Shown: positions 25,073 to 33,978, counted from the stretch's first letter. The stretch: DNA of 64,000 nt from Beijerinckia sp. 28-YEA-48 (GCF_900104955.1 NZ_FNSI01000001.1:3010001-3074000); one strand, 5' to 3'. Translations and numbers: made by a program. The notes: a model not told the origin generated them from the sequence alone.

Positions 25073-25098
25073 AAAGCCCCGGCTTCGACCGGGGCTTT
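25073..25098. terminator. Bidirectional intrinsic terminator
   Basis: AAAGCCCCGG and CCGGGGCTTT pair around TTCGA-type loop bases between the convergent rdgB and molybdenum hydroxylase genes. T-rich tails follow on both strands (CGTTT on plus; CAATTT on minus), so it can serve both genes. Confidence 0.85.
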
Positions 25099-25107
25099 CG
25101 TTTAACT

Positions 25108-27414
25108 TCAGTTGTATTTGCCGCTGGCTTGGATCGCCGCCCAGACGCGGTGCGGCGTATAGGGCATTTCCAGCGCATGGATGCCGAGCGGACGCAGCGC
25201 ATCGATCACCGCATTGGTGACGGTGGGGACGGCACCGGTGGCGCCCGCTTCACCGACACCCTTGGCGCCAAGCGGATTGGTCGGGCTCGGCACCGGCCGG
25301 TCCACCAGTTCCAGCTGCGGCAGAAGATCAGCGCGCGGCATGAAGTAATCCATGAAGCTGCCCTGAACCGGCTGGCCGTCGGTCTCACCATAGGTGATGA
25401 TCTCACCTAGCACCTGACCAAATCCCTGCATCAGGCCGCCATGCAATTGCGCCTCGGCGAGCGTGTGATTGATGATGACGCCGGAGTCATCGACAGCCAC
25501 ATATTTCACAACCTCGATGGTGCCGGTCGCTGGATCGACTTCCACTTCAGCGATATGCGCGCCCGTCGGGAACGACAGGCTGACGGGAACGCCATCAAGC
25601 GTGTCGAGCGGGTTGTCGTCTTTCTTCGCCAGGGTCTTGGCGAGTTCGACGAGGCCGATCGAGAGATCGGTGCCACGCACCCGATAGGTGCCCTTGTCGA
25701 ACTCGATGTCGATTTCGGCGGCCTCCAGATGCTTGGCGGCGAACTCCTTGCCTTTGCGCACCACCTCGCGCGCGGTAACCGTCAGCGCGCCGCCATGGTT
25801 CATGATGCCGCGTGAGCCGATACTGCCGGAGCCTTTCAAGTCAGGACCATCGGGATCGCTGAACCGCAGCGTCACTTGTTCCGGCTCGATCCCCAGTTCA
25901 GCGGCGACGATTTCCGGATAGACCGTTTCGTGGCCCTGCCCTGACGGGCCCGACACCGTGTAGATGATCGGATTGCCGGATTCGCCGAATTTGATCGCCG
26001 CCTCTTCGCGCGGAATGCCACCGCCGCCCGACGGCTCGATAAACACCGACAGGCCAATGCCATAGAGCTTACCGCGCTTTTCCGCCGCCTTGCGGCGTTT
26101 GGCGATGCCCTTCCAATCGGCGGTTTTCAACGCGTCGGCGAGCAGGCCCGGCGGATCACCACTGTCATAGGTCGCACCTGTCGGCGTCTTATAGGGGAAG
26201 GCCTTACGGGGGATGAGATTCTTGCGCCGCAGCTCGACCCGGTCGATGCCCAGTTCGCGCGCTGCTTCCTCGACGAGCCGCTCGGCGAGATAGACGACAT
26301 TGGGGCGTGCCGCGCCGCGATAGGGACAGGTCGGCGAGGTGTTGGTGACGACGAGCCGATGTAGGCCGTAGACTGCCGGGATCGCATAGACGCTGGTGGG
26401 ATTGGAGCTCGGCCCCGCCGTATTGGTCAGCGGGCCAGAGCCCGACAGATAGCCGCCGCAATCGACGATCCACTCGATGCGCAGGCCGAGGAACTTGCCG
26501 TCCTTGGTCAACGCCAGTTCGCCCGACAGCGTGGCGCCGCGGCCGTGATGATCGCTGAGGATGGTTTCGGAGCGGGTTCCCACCCACTTCACCGGCCGGC
26601 CGATTTTCTTGGAGGCCAGCATGCAAGCGCAATATTCCGAATAGGCTTCGCTGCGCACGCCAAAACCGCCGCCGACGTCCCAGGCATGAAAGCGGATTTT
26701 CTCCTGCGGGACACCGGTTCCCGCCGACAGACCGGGACGCATCAGCGTGAGCCCCTGCGACGGTGCATAGACGTCGTAGACGTCCTTCTTCGCATCGTAG
26801 CTGGCGAGGCAGGCTTTCGGCTCCATCGGATTGCCGACAATGCGTGGCGCCTCGACGGTGAGCTTCGTCACGTGATCGGCTTTGGCGAAAGCATCATCCG
26901 TCTTGGCGCTGTCCCCATACTCATAGTCGAAGACCAGATTGTTGGGGATGTGATCGTATAGTTGCTGGGCGCCCGGCTTGAGCGCCGCGCGCTCGCCGAT
27001 GACGACAGGCAGATCCTCATATTCGACCATGATCAGCTCGGCCGCGTCCATCGCCTGAAGCTGCGTCTCGGCAACGACGATGGCGACGCTGTGGCCGACA
27101 AACAGCACACGATCAACAGCCAGAACATCCCGGCCGGTCTCGATCAGCTTCATGCCGCCTTTGCCAGGATAGCGCACCATATTGGGGATAGGGCCCAGGC
27201 CAGCCTCCCGGGCTTCCTTGCCGGTGATCACCGTCAGGACGCCCGGGGCGGCCAAAGCCGCCTCGGTGTCGATCGAAAGAATCTTGGCATGGGCGCGATC
27301 GGCTCGCAGAAAGCAGGCATGGGCTTCGCGCGGGAGTGACCAATCGGATGTGTAACGCCCCTGCCCCGTCACCAGTCGGAAATCCTCCCGACGGCCAGTA
27401 AACTTCGATGACAT
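25108..27414 (-). CDS. Xanthine dehydrogenase/CoxL-family molybdopterin-binding subunit
   Basis: The 768-residue large subunit of a molybdenum hydroxylase. It begins with the a/b hammerhead (TGRREDFRLVTGQGRYTSDW), has the glycine-rich DVGGGFGVRSEAYSEY, the motif YRGAARPNVVYLAERLVEEA, which is like the AYRGAGR of form II CoxL proteins rather than the AYRCSFR of true CO dehydrogenase, and near the end GAKGVGEAGATGA with the catalytic Glu. The FAD and 2Fe-2S subunits normally encoded beside it are missing in this window. The ATG follows AAGGGGATAGC. The substrate is unknown; an aromatic or heterocyclic compound is plausible from the neighbours. Confidence 0.9.
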   Translation of the reverse strand: MSSKFTGRREDFRLVTGQGRYTSDWSLPREAHACFLRADRAHAKILSIDTEAALAAPGVLTVITGKEAREAGLGPIPNMVRYPGKGGMKLIETGRDVLAVDRVLFVGHSVAIVVAETQLQAMDAAELIMVEYEDLPVVIGERAALKPGAQQLYDHIPNNLVFDYEYGDSAKTDDAFAKADHVTKLTVEAPRIVGNPMEPKACLASYDAKKDVYDVYAPSQGLTLMRPGLSAGTGVPQEKIRFHAWDVGGGFGVRSEAYSEYCACMLASKKIGRPVKWVGTRSETILSDHHGRGATLSGELALTKDGKFLGLRIEWIVDCGGYLSGSGPLTNTAGPSSNPTSVYAIPAVYGLHRLVVTNTSPTCPYRGAARPNVVYLAERLVEEAARELGIDRVELRRKNLIPRKAFPYKTPTGATYDSGDPPGLLADALKTADWKGIAKRRKAAEKRGKLYGIGLSVFIEPSGGGGIPREEAAIKFGESGNPIIYTVSGPSGQGHETVYPEIVAAELGIEPEQVTLRFSDPDGPDLKGSGSIGSRGIMNHGGALTVTAREVVRKGKEFAAKHLEAAEIDIEFDKGTYRVRGTDLSIGLVELAKTLAKKDDNPLDTLDGVPVSLSFPTGAHIAEVEVDPATGTIEVVKYVAVDDSGVIINHTLAEAQLHGGLMQGFGQVLGEIITYGETDGQPVQGSFMDYFMPRADLLPQLELVDRPVPSPTNPLGAKGVGEAGATGAVPTVTNAVIDALRPLGIHALEMPYTPHRVWAAIQASGKYN

Positions 27415-27460
27415 GCTATCCCCTTATAGAAATTCTCAGATTGTCAGACAATCTAGAGGT

Positions 27461-28483
27461 CTATTCGATCAGACTTTTGGCCCGCTCCGCAAGAGGTTTG
27501 GGCGTCGCCAAAACCTCAGCGACAACTTTTTGCATATCGACCCCGCGCACCGGGTCGACATCGACACGAGACTGGGCCGCCTCCTTCAAGAAATCGGGGT
27601 CCGCCATGGTCTTGTCAAATGCTTCGCGCAGGGCGGCCACGCGATCCGCCGGAACGCCGCCATTGGTGGCGAGCGGCCGACCAAGCTTGGTGCCGGAGGT
27701 GATGAGATCGACGATACGACGAATATCGGGATCCTGCACCAGATCGGAGGCGATCGGCACATCCTTCAGTTCAGCTTGGCGCGGACCGGCATAGACCAGC
27801 ACTTTGATGTCGCCATTCTTCAACCATTCCGGCTTGGTCACTTTCCAACTCGACCAGGTGTTGTTGCGCGCCTGCACCTCTCCGCGCTCCATGGCGAGAT
27901 TGATATCGTTGCCACCGGGATAGCCTGAGACGATCTTGAACTTGGTGCCCAGGAACTCGTTCAACATCCCGGGAAACGTATAGGTGATGGCGCCCTTGCC
28001 AGTCGCACCGGCAATGATTTCCTTCGAACGGGCTTCCTCGATCGTACTGACACCTGCGGACTTCCACACGGTCATCGTCTCGACGGTCGGGGAGATCGAA
28101 CCGATCCAGTTGAACTTGCCCAGATCGAAGCGGATGAGATCAACACCGGCGGCCTGCATGGCCGGGAAATTGTTGGCCATCATACCGATGTTGGTGCCGT
28201 CCTTGGGGGCGACTTCGGCCAGATAGGCGCCCATTTTCGCACCACCACCACCGGTCATGTTCTGCGGCACGACGGTCGGATTGCCGGGAATATAACGGCC
28301 GATGAAACGGGCGACGAGGCGCGCATGCAGATCATATTCGCCACCGACACTGGTGCCGATCAAAACATTGACGTTCTTGCCTTTATAGAACTCAGCTGGC
28401 GTCTGCGCCTGTACGGCACCCGCCACTGTGGACAGAGCAATCAAGGCCAAGCCTCTAAAAGCAAACATTCTACCAGCCATCAT
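27461..28483 (-). CDS. Bug/TctC-family periplasmic binding protein (paralogue 1)
   Basis: A 340-residue periplasmic binding protein with a signal peptide ending VQAQTP. The family pattern is present: FYKGKNVNVLIGTSVGGEYD, VVPQNMTGGGGAKMGAYLAE, APKDGTNIGMM, and GYPGGNDINLAMERGEV. It belongs to the same subgroup as the divergent gene at 28686 (shared AxxAPKDGT and KFKI-x-x-GYPG patterns). The ATG follows GGGAGGAATA; three in-frame ATGs lie within 16 bases. No TctAB permease is nearby. It lies just downstream of a likely promoter region shared with its divergent paralogue. Confidence 0.85.
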   Translation of the reverse strand: MMAGRMFAFRGLALIALSTVAGAVQAQTPAEFYKGKNVNVLIGTSVGGEYDLHARLVARFIGRYIPGNPTVVPQNMTGGGGAKMGAYLAEVAPKDGTNIGMMANNFPAMQAAGVDLIRFDLGKFNWIGSISPTVETMTVWKSAGVSTIEEARSKEIIAGATGKGAITYTFPGMLNEFLGTKFKIVSGYPGGNDINLAMERGEVQARNNTWSSWKVTKPEWLKNGDIKVLVYAGPRQAELKDVPIASDLVQDPDIRRIVDLITSGTKLGRPLATNGGVPADRVAALREAFDKTMADPDFLKEAAQSRVDVDPVRGVDMQKVVAEVLATPKPLAERAKSLIE

Positions 28484-28685
28484 TATTCCTCCCTGTTATC
28501 CGAAAACCGCGTTTTGGAATGACTTTCGGTATTTAGCGGCGCAATATAGGCACGCCGTCTCCTTCGTCAAAGTGCGGTTTATTGCCGGTTTTTCGCGAAA
28601 TTGCCGGGTTGCGGACGGTGTCGAAGCTGTCCTATAGCCCGTCGTTCTCATACCGCCGAATAAACGGCTTCTGAGGGGAAGAAAA

Positions 28686-29711
28686 ATGAAATTTTTAGGT
28701 TTGGGGGGATTCGTTCTCGCTGGCGTGGCGGCCACTTGCAGCCCTGTACTGGCCCAGCCATCGCCCGAGCAATTTTTTGCCGGTAAAACAATTACCATCA
28801 CCGTCGGCTTTTCGCCGGGGGGCACCTACGACCTGTTCGGCCGTATGCTGTCACGCTATCTCGGCAAACATGTTCCAGGCAAGCCGACAGTCATCGCCTC
28901 GAATATGCCAGGCGCGGGCTCGCTGACGGCGGCCAACTGGCTTTATCGCGTGGCGCCGAAAGACGGCACCTCGATAGCGATCGTCGCACAGACCATTGCG
29001 CAGGAAGAAGCGCTGAAGAATAAGGCTGTCCAGTACAAGACGGCTGAGTTCAACTGGATCGGCCGCGCCACCTCCAACATCGAAGTGCAGATCATCTCGA
29101 CGCGCAGCAAAGGCACGACGATGCAGGGGATGAAGGAGGTCGAAGTGCCGACCGCCAGCACTGGTCCTGGATCGCCGTCGGAAAGCTATCCGAAGCTGCT
29201 CAACGCGCTGGCCGGCACCAAGTTCAAGATCATCCGCGGCTATCCTGGCTCAACCGATGGTCTGCTCGCCATGGAACGCGGCGAAGTCGATGCGGCTCTT
29301 ACATCGTGGAACACGATGAAGACAACGCGCATGGATTGGCTGACAGGAAAGAAGGCCGCCGTCGCCATCCAATATGTGCTGGAGCGGTCGCCGGACCTTA
29401 AGGACGTCCCGGCAGTGACCGAATTCGCCACCAATGACGCAGACCGGGCTTTGCTGGCCTTCGCCGCGAGCAGCGCGGACATCGGCCGCGCCTTCATGGC
29501 CCCGCCGGGCGTCCCCGCCGATCGCGTCAAGGCGCTGCGCGAAGCCTTCACCGCGACGATGAAGGATCCTGACCTCGTTGCCGAAATCGAAAAGGCCAAA
29601 CTCGATTTCGATCCGGCCAGCGGCGAAGTGGTGCAAAAGATCGTCGCGGACGTGATCGGTGTTTCACCGGAAATCGTCGCGCGGATGGAGAAAATCCTCG
29701 CGGTCGAATAG
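28686..29711 (+). CDS. Bug/TctC-family periplasmic binding protein (paralogue 2)
   Basis: A 341-residue protein with a signal peptide (FVLAGVAATCSPVLAQ) and the binding fold QFFAGKTITITVGFSPGGTY, VIASNMPGAGSLTAANWLY, VAPKDGTSIAIVAQT, and FKIIRGYPGSTDGLLAMERG. It is clearly related to the divergent gene at 27461-28483, so the pair probably arose by duplication. The ATG follows GAGGGGAAGAAAA. Adjacent ring-hydroxylating dioxygenase genes suggest the ligand is an aromatic acid, but this is inference. Confidence 0.85.
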   Translation: MKFLGLGGFVLAGVAATCSPVLAQPSPEQFFAGKTITITVGFSPGGTYDLFGRMLSRYLGKHVPGKPTVIASNMPGAGSLTAANWLYRVAPKDGTSIAIVAQTIAQEEALKNKAVQYKTAEFNWIGRATSNIEVQIISTRSKGTTMQGMKEVEVPTASTGPGSPSESYPKLLNALAGTKFKIIRGYPGSTDGLLAMERGEVDAALTSWNTMKTTRMDWLTGKKAAVAIQYVLERSPDLKDVPAVTEFATNDADRALLAFAASSADIGRAFMAPPGVPADRVKALREAFTATMKDPDLVAEIEKAKLDFDPASGEVVQKIVADVIGVSPEIVARMEKILAVE

Positions 29712-29720
29712 GGGTGAGGA

Positions 29721-29734
29721 TGCACAATTGTGCA
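29721..29734. promoter_or_regulatory. Perfect 14-bp palindrome, candidate operator
   Basis: TGCACAATTGTGCA reads the same on both strands. It lies 10 bp after the binding-protein stop and about 30 bp upstream of a promoter-like element for the dioxygenase operon, a position suited to regulator binding. The regulator is unknown. Confidence 0.45.
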
Positions 29735-29761
29735 GACGCAGCAGGCTAAAATCGACAAAAG

Positions 29762-29790
29762 TTGACCTGCCCCTGCCACGCACCTAGATG
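29762..29790 (+). promoter_or_regulatory. Sigma-70-like promoter for the dioxygenase operon
   Basis: TTGACC and TAGATG are separated by exactly 17 bases. The -35 box is close to consensus and the -10 box is weaker. Transcription would begin just before the hairpin at 29799. Confidence 0.45.
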
Positions 29791-29798
29791 CTGCTCTC

Positions 29799-29825
29799 CG
29801 GTGTCGGCCCGACGGGCCGACACCG
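29799..29825 (+). promoter_or_regulatory. Perfect 12-bp stem with 3-base loop in dioxygenase leader
   Basis: CGGTGTCGGCCC pairs fully with GGGCCGACACCG around GAC. There is no T-run after it on either strand, so it is not a classical terminator. It would sit at the extreme 5' end of the dioxygenase mRNA, where it might stabilise the transcript, or it may be a protein-binding dyad. Confidence 0.5.
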
Positions 29826-29898
29826 TGCAGGACCACGCCGGAGAAGCCGCACCATAAGCCTCTCCGACGCGGCCCCAGCCGAAATCAAGAGGTGCAAT

Positions 29899-31209
29899 AT
29901 GCCCACCATGGAAACGTCCAAAACCGAATCGCGCTCCTTCGTCGTCGACGATCCGCAGAAGGGCGTGTTTTTGCTCGATCGCGAAGCGCTCGTCTCCGAC
30001 GATGTGTTGCGCGCCGAGATCAAGAACATCTTCGCCAAATGCTGGATCTATGTCGGACATGGATCCGAACTGAAAAAGAACGGCGACTTCCAATCCAGGA
30101 AAGTTGCCGGCCGCCCCATCATTTTCGCGCGCGACGGCAAAGGTCAGGTGCGCTGCTTCTTCAACACCTGCCGCCATCGTGGTGCGATGGTGTGCACGGA
30201 GCGCCATGGCAATGTCCGCCGCTTCAGCTGCGTCTATCACGGCTGGATCTACAACAACGATGGTTCGCTTGCCCGCATTCCCGGCGATGAAGCCTATGTC
30301 GAGAATTTCGACACCAGCGGCCTCGGCCTGAAATCGCCCGCGCGCTTCGAACAGTACCGCGACTTCTGGTTCATGTGTCTCGATGAGAACGTGCCCGCGC
30401 TCCCCGACTATCTGGGCAAGGCCACAGACTATATCGATCTCGTCATCGAACAATCGCCTTCCGGCAAGATGGAAGTTCTGCACGGCACGCAGGAATATGA
30501 CGTGCAGGCAAACTGGAAGCTGATGGTCGAGAACAGCGTCGACGACTATCACCTGCCGACCACCCATTCGACCTGGCTCAACTTCATGGCCAATTCGGGC
30601 GTCAAGGTGGAACCGCCGAAAGACAAGGATCTGGTGTTGCCGACGCGTGGCTTCGCCTTCGATCTCGGCAATGGCCATTTCACCACGGACAACGTCAACT
30701 TCCGCGGTCGTCCGGTCGCCGCCTGGATTCCGCTCTATGGCGAGGGCGCCAAGGCCGAGATGACGGAGATGCGCGCCGAACTCGTCGAGCGTCTCGGCGA
30801 AGACCGCGCCCGGCGGGTTGCCGATACCAATCGCAATCTGGTCATCTTCCCCAATCTCGTCATCAACGACGGTTCGTCCGTCACCATCCGCACCTTCTTC
30901 CCCGACGGGGCGAACAAGATGCAGGTGACGGCCTGGGCGCTTGGCCCAGTGGAAGAAAGCGAAGCGGCACGGGCGCGCCGGCTCGACGCCTTCCTGACCT
31001 TCTACGGCCCCGGCGGCTTCGCCACGCCCGACGATGTCGAGGCGCTTGAACTGGTGCAGCAGGGTCTTGCCAACTGGTCGGAAGACCGCTGGTCGGAAAT
31101 GTCGCGTGGGTTCGGACGCGAAGGCGAACAACTCAACAGCGACGAACATCACCTGCGCACATTCTGGCGCCACTGGAACAAGATGATGATGACGGGAGCG
31201 CAGGCATGA
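29899..31209 (+). CDS. Rieske aromatic-ring-hydroxylating dioxygenase, alpha subunit
   Basis: The catalytic subunit, 436 residues. The Rieske 2Fe-2S ligands are Cys91, His93, Cys111 and His114 (CRHRGAMVC ... FSCVYHGW). The mononuclear iron site is in ENSVDDYHLPTTHSTW, with His218 and His223. This composition is typical of enzymes such as benzoate or biphenyl dioxygenases, but the substrate cannot be assigned. The ATG at 29899 follows AAGAGGTGCA. The beta subunit gene overlaps by four bases (ATGA). No ferredoxin or reductase gene is in the neighbourhood. Confidence 0.92.
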   Translation: MPTMETSKTESRSFVVDDPQKGVFLLDREALVSDDVLRAEIKNIFAKCWIYVGHGSELKKNGDFQSRKVAGRPIIFARDGKGQVRCFFNTCRHRGAMVCTERHGNVRRFSCVYHGWIYNNDGSLARIPGDEAYVENFDTSGLGLKSPARFEQYRDFWFMCLDENVPALPDYLGKATDYIDLVIEQSPSGKMEVLHGTQEYDVQANWKLMVENSVDDYHLPTTHSTWLNFMANSGVKVEPPKDKDLVLPTRGFAFDLGNGHFTTDNVNFRGRPVAAWIPLYGEGAKAEMTEMRAELVERLGEDRARRVADTNRNLVIFPNLVINDGSSVTIRTFFPDGANKMQVTAWALGPVEESEAARARRLDAFLTFYGPGGFATPDDVEALELVQQGLANWSEDRWSEMSRGFGREGEQLNSDEHHLRTFWRHWNKMMMTGAQA

Positions 31210-31718
31210 GCGCGCACGCTGAGACCCTTGCGCCGGTGAAAGTCACCCGCGCCGAAGTCGAGGACTTCTTTTACCACGAGGCAGCCTTGCTCGATGAGTG
31301 GAAGCTCAAGGAGTGGGAAGCGCTGCTGACAGATGACGCGACCTATTACGTGCCGCCGAACGACGACCTCGCCGGTTCGCATAAGGATACGCTCTACATC
31401 ATCTCCGATGATCGCGAGCGCATTCGCCAACGCATCATCCGCGTGCTCGATCCCAACTGCCACGCGGAATTCCCGAAGTCGCGCACCTGCCGGCTGATCA
31501 CCAACGTCCGCATTAACAGCGTGGATGGCGATCTGGTGACGGCGAGCGCGAATTTCATCTGCTATCGCTATCGCCGCTACCAGCGCGAGTTCAGCTATGT
31601 CGGCACCTATCGCTATACGCTGCGTAAGGATGGCGACAGTTTCCGCATCAAGGAGCGCCGCGTGTTCCTGCATGCCCACGAACTGGGCCGGCTGGGCTCG
31701 GTGAGCTTCATTCTGTAA
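31206..31718 (+). CDS. Aromatic-ring-hydroxylating dioxygenase, beta subunit
   Basis: The small subunit, 170 residues, with the SnoaL-like cone fold. It begins with VTRAEVEDFFYHEAALLDEW and contains WEALLTDDATYYVP and the C-terminal FRIKERRVFLHAHEL, both characteristic of this family. It has no metal site; it holds the alpha subunits in a hetero-hexamer. Translation is coupled to the alpha gene by an ATGA overlap. Confidence 0.92.
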   Translation: MSAHAETLAPVKVTRAEVEDFFYHEAALLDEWKLKEWEALLTDDATYYVPPNDDLAGSHKDTLYIISDDRERIRQRIIRVLDPNCHAEFPKSRTCRLITNVRINSVDGDLVTASANFICYRYRRYQREFSYVGTYRYTLRKDGDSFRIKERRVFLHAHELGRLGSVSFIL

Positions 31719-31736
31719 CGGAGCCAGACAAGAACG

Positions 31737-32819
31737 ATGACGACGATCGAACGGGCGAGCGCTAGTCTCGTTCCCTACAAACTTGAACAGGCAGTCGGCG
31801 GCTCCGGAGTGGCAGCCGTCGACATGATCGTCGTCGAGCTGACCGATAGTGACGGGGCCACCGGCCTCGGCTTTTCCTATGTGCTGGGCGGCGGCGGCGA
31901 ACTGGCGCTGCGCGCCGCCGAAGCGCAACTGGCGCGCTTCGTGCGCGGACAGCCGGCACAGGCGCCACGAGCTTTATGGAAGAAGATTTCGCAAAGCTTC
32001 AACCGCACGGGCCTTGGCCCCAATCTCGTCGGCCTGGCGGCCGTCGATGTCGCCGCTTGGGATCTCCAGGCCCGGCGCCAGAACGTGCCGATGGGCGTCG
32101 CCATGGGCGGCCAGATCCGCGCCACGCCGGTCTATGGCAGCGGTGGGTTCAATGTCGTGCAATCGGCGGCGGATGCCGCCAGCGTCGCGGAAGCAGCCGT
32201 GAAGCGCGGCCTGGGCGCCGTCAAACCGCGCATCGCCGGTGTCCGCAAGGATGTCGAGGTGATCGCCACCGTGCGCCAGGCGATCGGCAATCGGGCCCAT
32301 ATGATGCTCGACGCCAACGAAAAATGCGATCTCGCCACGGCGCAATGGCTGATGGCGCATGCGCGCGACAATGACGTGCTCTTCGTCGAGGAACCGCTGC
32401 CGGCCAGCGCCCTCAACGGCTATAAAGTGCTGAGCCAGATGGCTGGCGCGCCGATCGCCACCGGCGAGCATCTGCAGGGCCTGCGCGATTTCACCGCCTT
32501 CATCGCCGAGGGCATCGTCAGCGTGGTGCAGCCTGATCTGGCCATGATCGGCGGCCTGACGCCGTCTCTCGATCTAGCGATCCTCGCAGAGGCTTTCGAT
32601 GTTTCGGTGAGCCCGCATTTCCTGCCGGGGCTTTTCGTTCATCTTGCCGCCGCCTCGCCGGCGGTGCGCTGGCTGGAAGAATTTCCGCTGCTTGAGCCGA
32701 TGTTCGAGGGCCTGCCCGAGATTGCCAAGGACGGCACGATGAGCGCCACGGCGGCACCGGGCCACGGCCTGTCGCTATCGAAAAAGGCGCTCGCGGTGCA
32801 AGCGCCTTTCCCTGGATAG
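31737..32819 (+). CDS. Mandelate racemase/muconate lactonizing enzyme-family protein
   Basis: A 360-residue enolase-superfamily enzyme. It has the N-terminal capping domain with WKKISQSFNRTGLGPNLVGL and the barrel with AWDLQARRQNVPMG, PRIAGVRKDVEVI, MMLDANEKCD (metal-binding Asp), LFVEEPLPASAL (metal-binding Glu) and PIATGEHLQGLRDF. The reaction is likely proton abstraction next to a carboxylate, but the substrate is open. It follows the dioxygenase genes by 18 bp and is probably in the same operon, suggesting a joint catabolic route. Confidence 0.85.
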   Translation: MTTIERASASLVPYKLEQAVGGSGVAAVDMIVVELTDSDGATGLGFSYVLGGGGELALRAAEAQLARFVRGQPAQAPRALWKKISQSFNRTGLGPNLVGLAAVDVAAWDLQARRQNVPMGVAMGGQIRATPVYGSGGFNVVQSAADAASVAEAAVKRGLGAVKPRIAGVRKDVEVIATVRQAIGNRAHMMLDANEKCDLATAQWLMAHARDNDVLFVEEPLPASALNGYKVLSQMAGAPIATGEHLQGLRDFTAFIAEGIVSVVQPDLAMIGGLTPSLDLAILAEAFDVSVSPHFLPGLFVHLAAASPAVRWLEEFPLLEPMFEGLPEIAKDGTMSATAAPGHGLSLSKKALAVQAPFPG

Positions 32820-32860
32820 GCATTCTCAGCCGTAACGTTTCTGCGTTCGAGAAATTCTAA

Positions 32861-32898
32861 GCAAAATCACGTTTCTACCGAAACGTGATTTGCTCTAG
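32861..32898. repeat. Palindromic intergenic repeat, family A, reference copy
   Basis: GCAAAATCACGTTTC, TACC, GAAACGTGATTTGCTCTAG. The arms AATCACGTTTC and GAAACGTGATT are perfectly complementary over 11 bases. It lies between the convergent enolase-superfamily and binding-protein genes and may act as a terminator. Confidence 0.85.
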
Positions 32899-32904
32899 GT
32901 CTGA

Positions 32905-33888
32905 TTACTCGACCTTGATTTTGGCCTTCTCGACAACCTCGTGCCAGCGCTTGGTTTCGCTGGCGATGATGTCGCGGAATTCCTGCGGCGTCGTCGGCCA
33001 CGGCTCTGCGCCGTCACGCTCCAGCGCCTCCTGCATCGCTTTCGATGCCAAGGCGCCATGCACTTCCTTGGTCAACTTCGCGACGATGTCGTCGGGCGTT
33101 CCAGTGGGCGCCATCATGCCGTACCACTGGGTCGCATCGAAGCCCGGCACACCCGCCTCAGCAATGGTCGGAATGTTCGGATCCGACTTCAACCGATTGG
33201 GACCGGAGACGCCGAGCGCGCGCATGGTGCCGGCACGCGCATGGGGCAGAACGGCGGGACCGCCGGTCATCATGAACTGAATCTGGCCGGAGAGAAGATC
33301 GGCGACCGCCGGCGACGTCCCACGATACGGGACATGCGTCATTTGCGTGCCGGTCGCGACCATGAAAGCGGCGGTGGCGATATGCGCCGCGCTGCCGTTG
33401 CCGCCAGAACCGTAGTTGAGCTTGCCCGGATTCTGACGCGCATATTCAATGAACTCGGCGACGTTCTTCACCGGCAACGACGGATGCACGACGAGCACGT
33501 TATAGACACGCGCCAGCATGCTGATGTGCGCGAAGCTCTTGATCGGATCATATTGCAGATTGGAATAAAGTGAAGGGTTGACGCTCAGCGTGCCGATATG
33601 GCCCATGCCAACGGTGTAACCATCCGCCGGAGCCCGCGCCAAGGCGACGCTGCCAACGGCGCCACCAGCGCCTGGCCGGTTTTCGGTGACCACGCCCTGG
33701 CCCCAAGTCTCGGTGAAACGTTGACCAATCAAACGCGCCAGAATGTCGGTTGAACCACCCGGCGTGAACGGCACGATCATGGTGATGTTCTTCGTCGGCC
33801 ATTGTGCCTGCGCCGATGACGAGGCGATGCCGCCAGTCGATACGGCCAGCGAAGACGCAGTCAATTGCAGAAAACGGCGGCGATCCAT
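32905..33888 (-). CDS. Bug/TctC-family periplasmic binding protein with Tat-like signal
   Basis: A 327-residue binding protein. Its N-terminus MDRRRFLQLTASSLAVSTGG is a twin-arginine-type signal. The mature part has NITMIVPFTPGGSTDILARL, VVTENRPGAGGAVGSVALAR, ADGYTVGMGHIGTLSVNPSL and MTHVPYRGTSPAVADLLSG, the classical Bug pattern. Bug proteins bind carboxylates with no positively charged side chain contact. The ATG follows GGGAGGACTTTAAA. It lies directly downstream of the CoA operon at 34-37 kb on the same strand and could supply its substrate. Confidence 0.88.
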   Translation of the reverse strand: MDRRRFLQLTASSLAVSTGGIASSSAQAQWPTKNITMIVPFTPGGSTDILARLIGQRFTETWGQGVVTENRPGAGGAVGSVALARAPADGYTVGMGHIGTLSVNPSLYSNLQYDPIKSFAHISMLARVYNVLVVHPSLPVKNVAEFIEYARQNPGKLNYGSGGNGSAAHIATAAFMVATGTQMTHVPYRGTSPAVADLLSGQIQFMMTGGPAVLPHARAGTMRALGVSGPNRLKSDPNIPTIAEAGVPGFDATQWYGMMAPTGTPDDIVAKLTKEVHGALASKAMQEALERDGAEPWPTTPQEFRDIIASETKRWHEVVEKAKIKVE

Positions 33889-33952
33889 TTTAAAGTCCTC
33901 CCTAGTGTCTTTCGTGGACCTACTATGTCGTGATGCGTCCGTCTAGCAGCCG

Positions 33953-33978
33953 TTGCGGTTCAAGGCTGCGAACCGCAA
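33953..33978. promoter_or_regulatory. Perfect 9-bp inverted repeat upstream of the Bug gene
   Basis: TTGCGGTTC and GAACCGCAA are separated by eight bases. No T-run follows on the minus strand, so it is either a weak terminator for the upstream CoA-lyase gene or an operator for the binding-protein gene starting at 33888. Confidence 0.4.
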
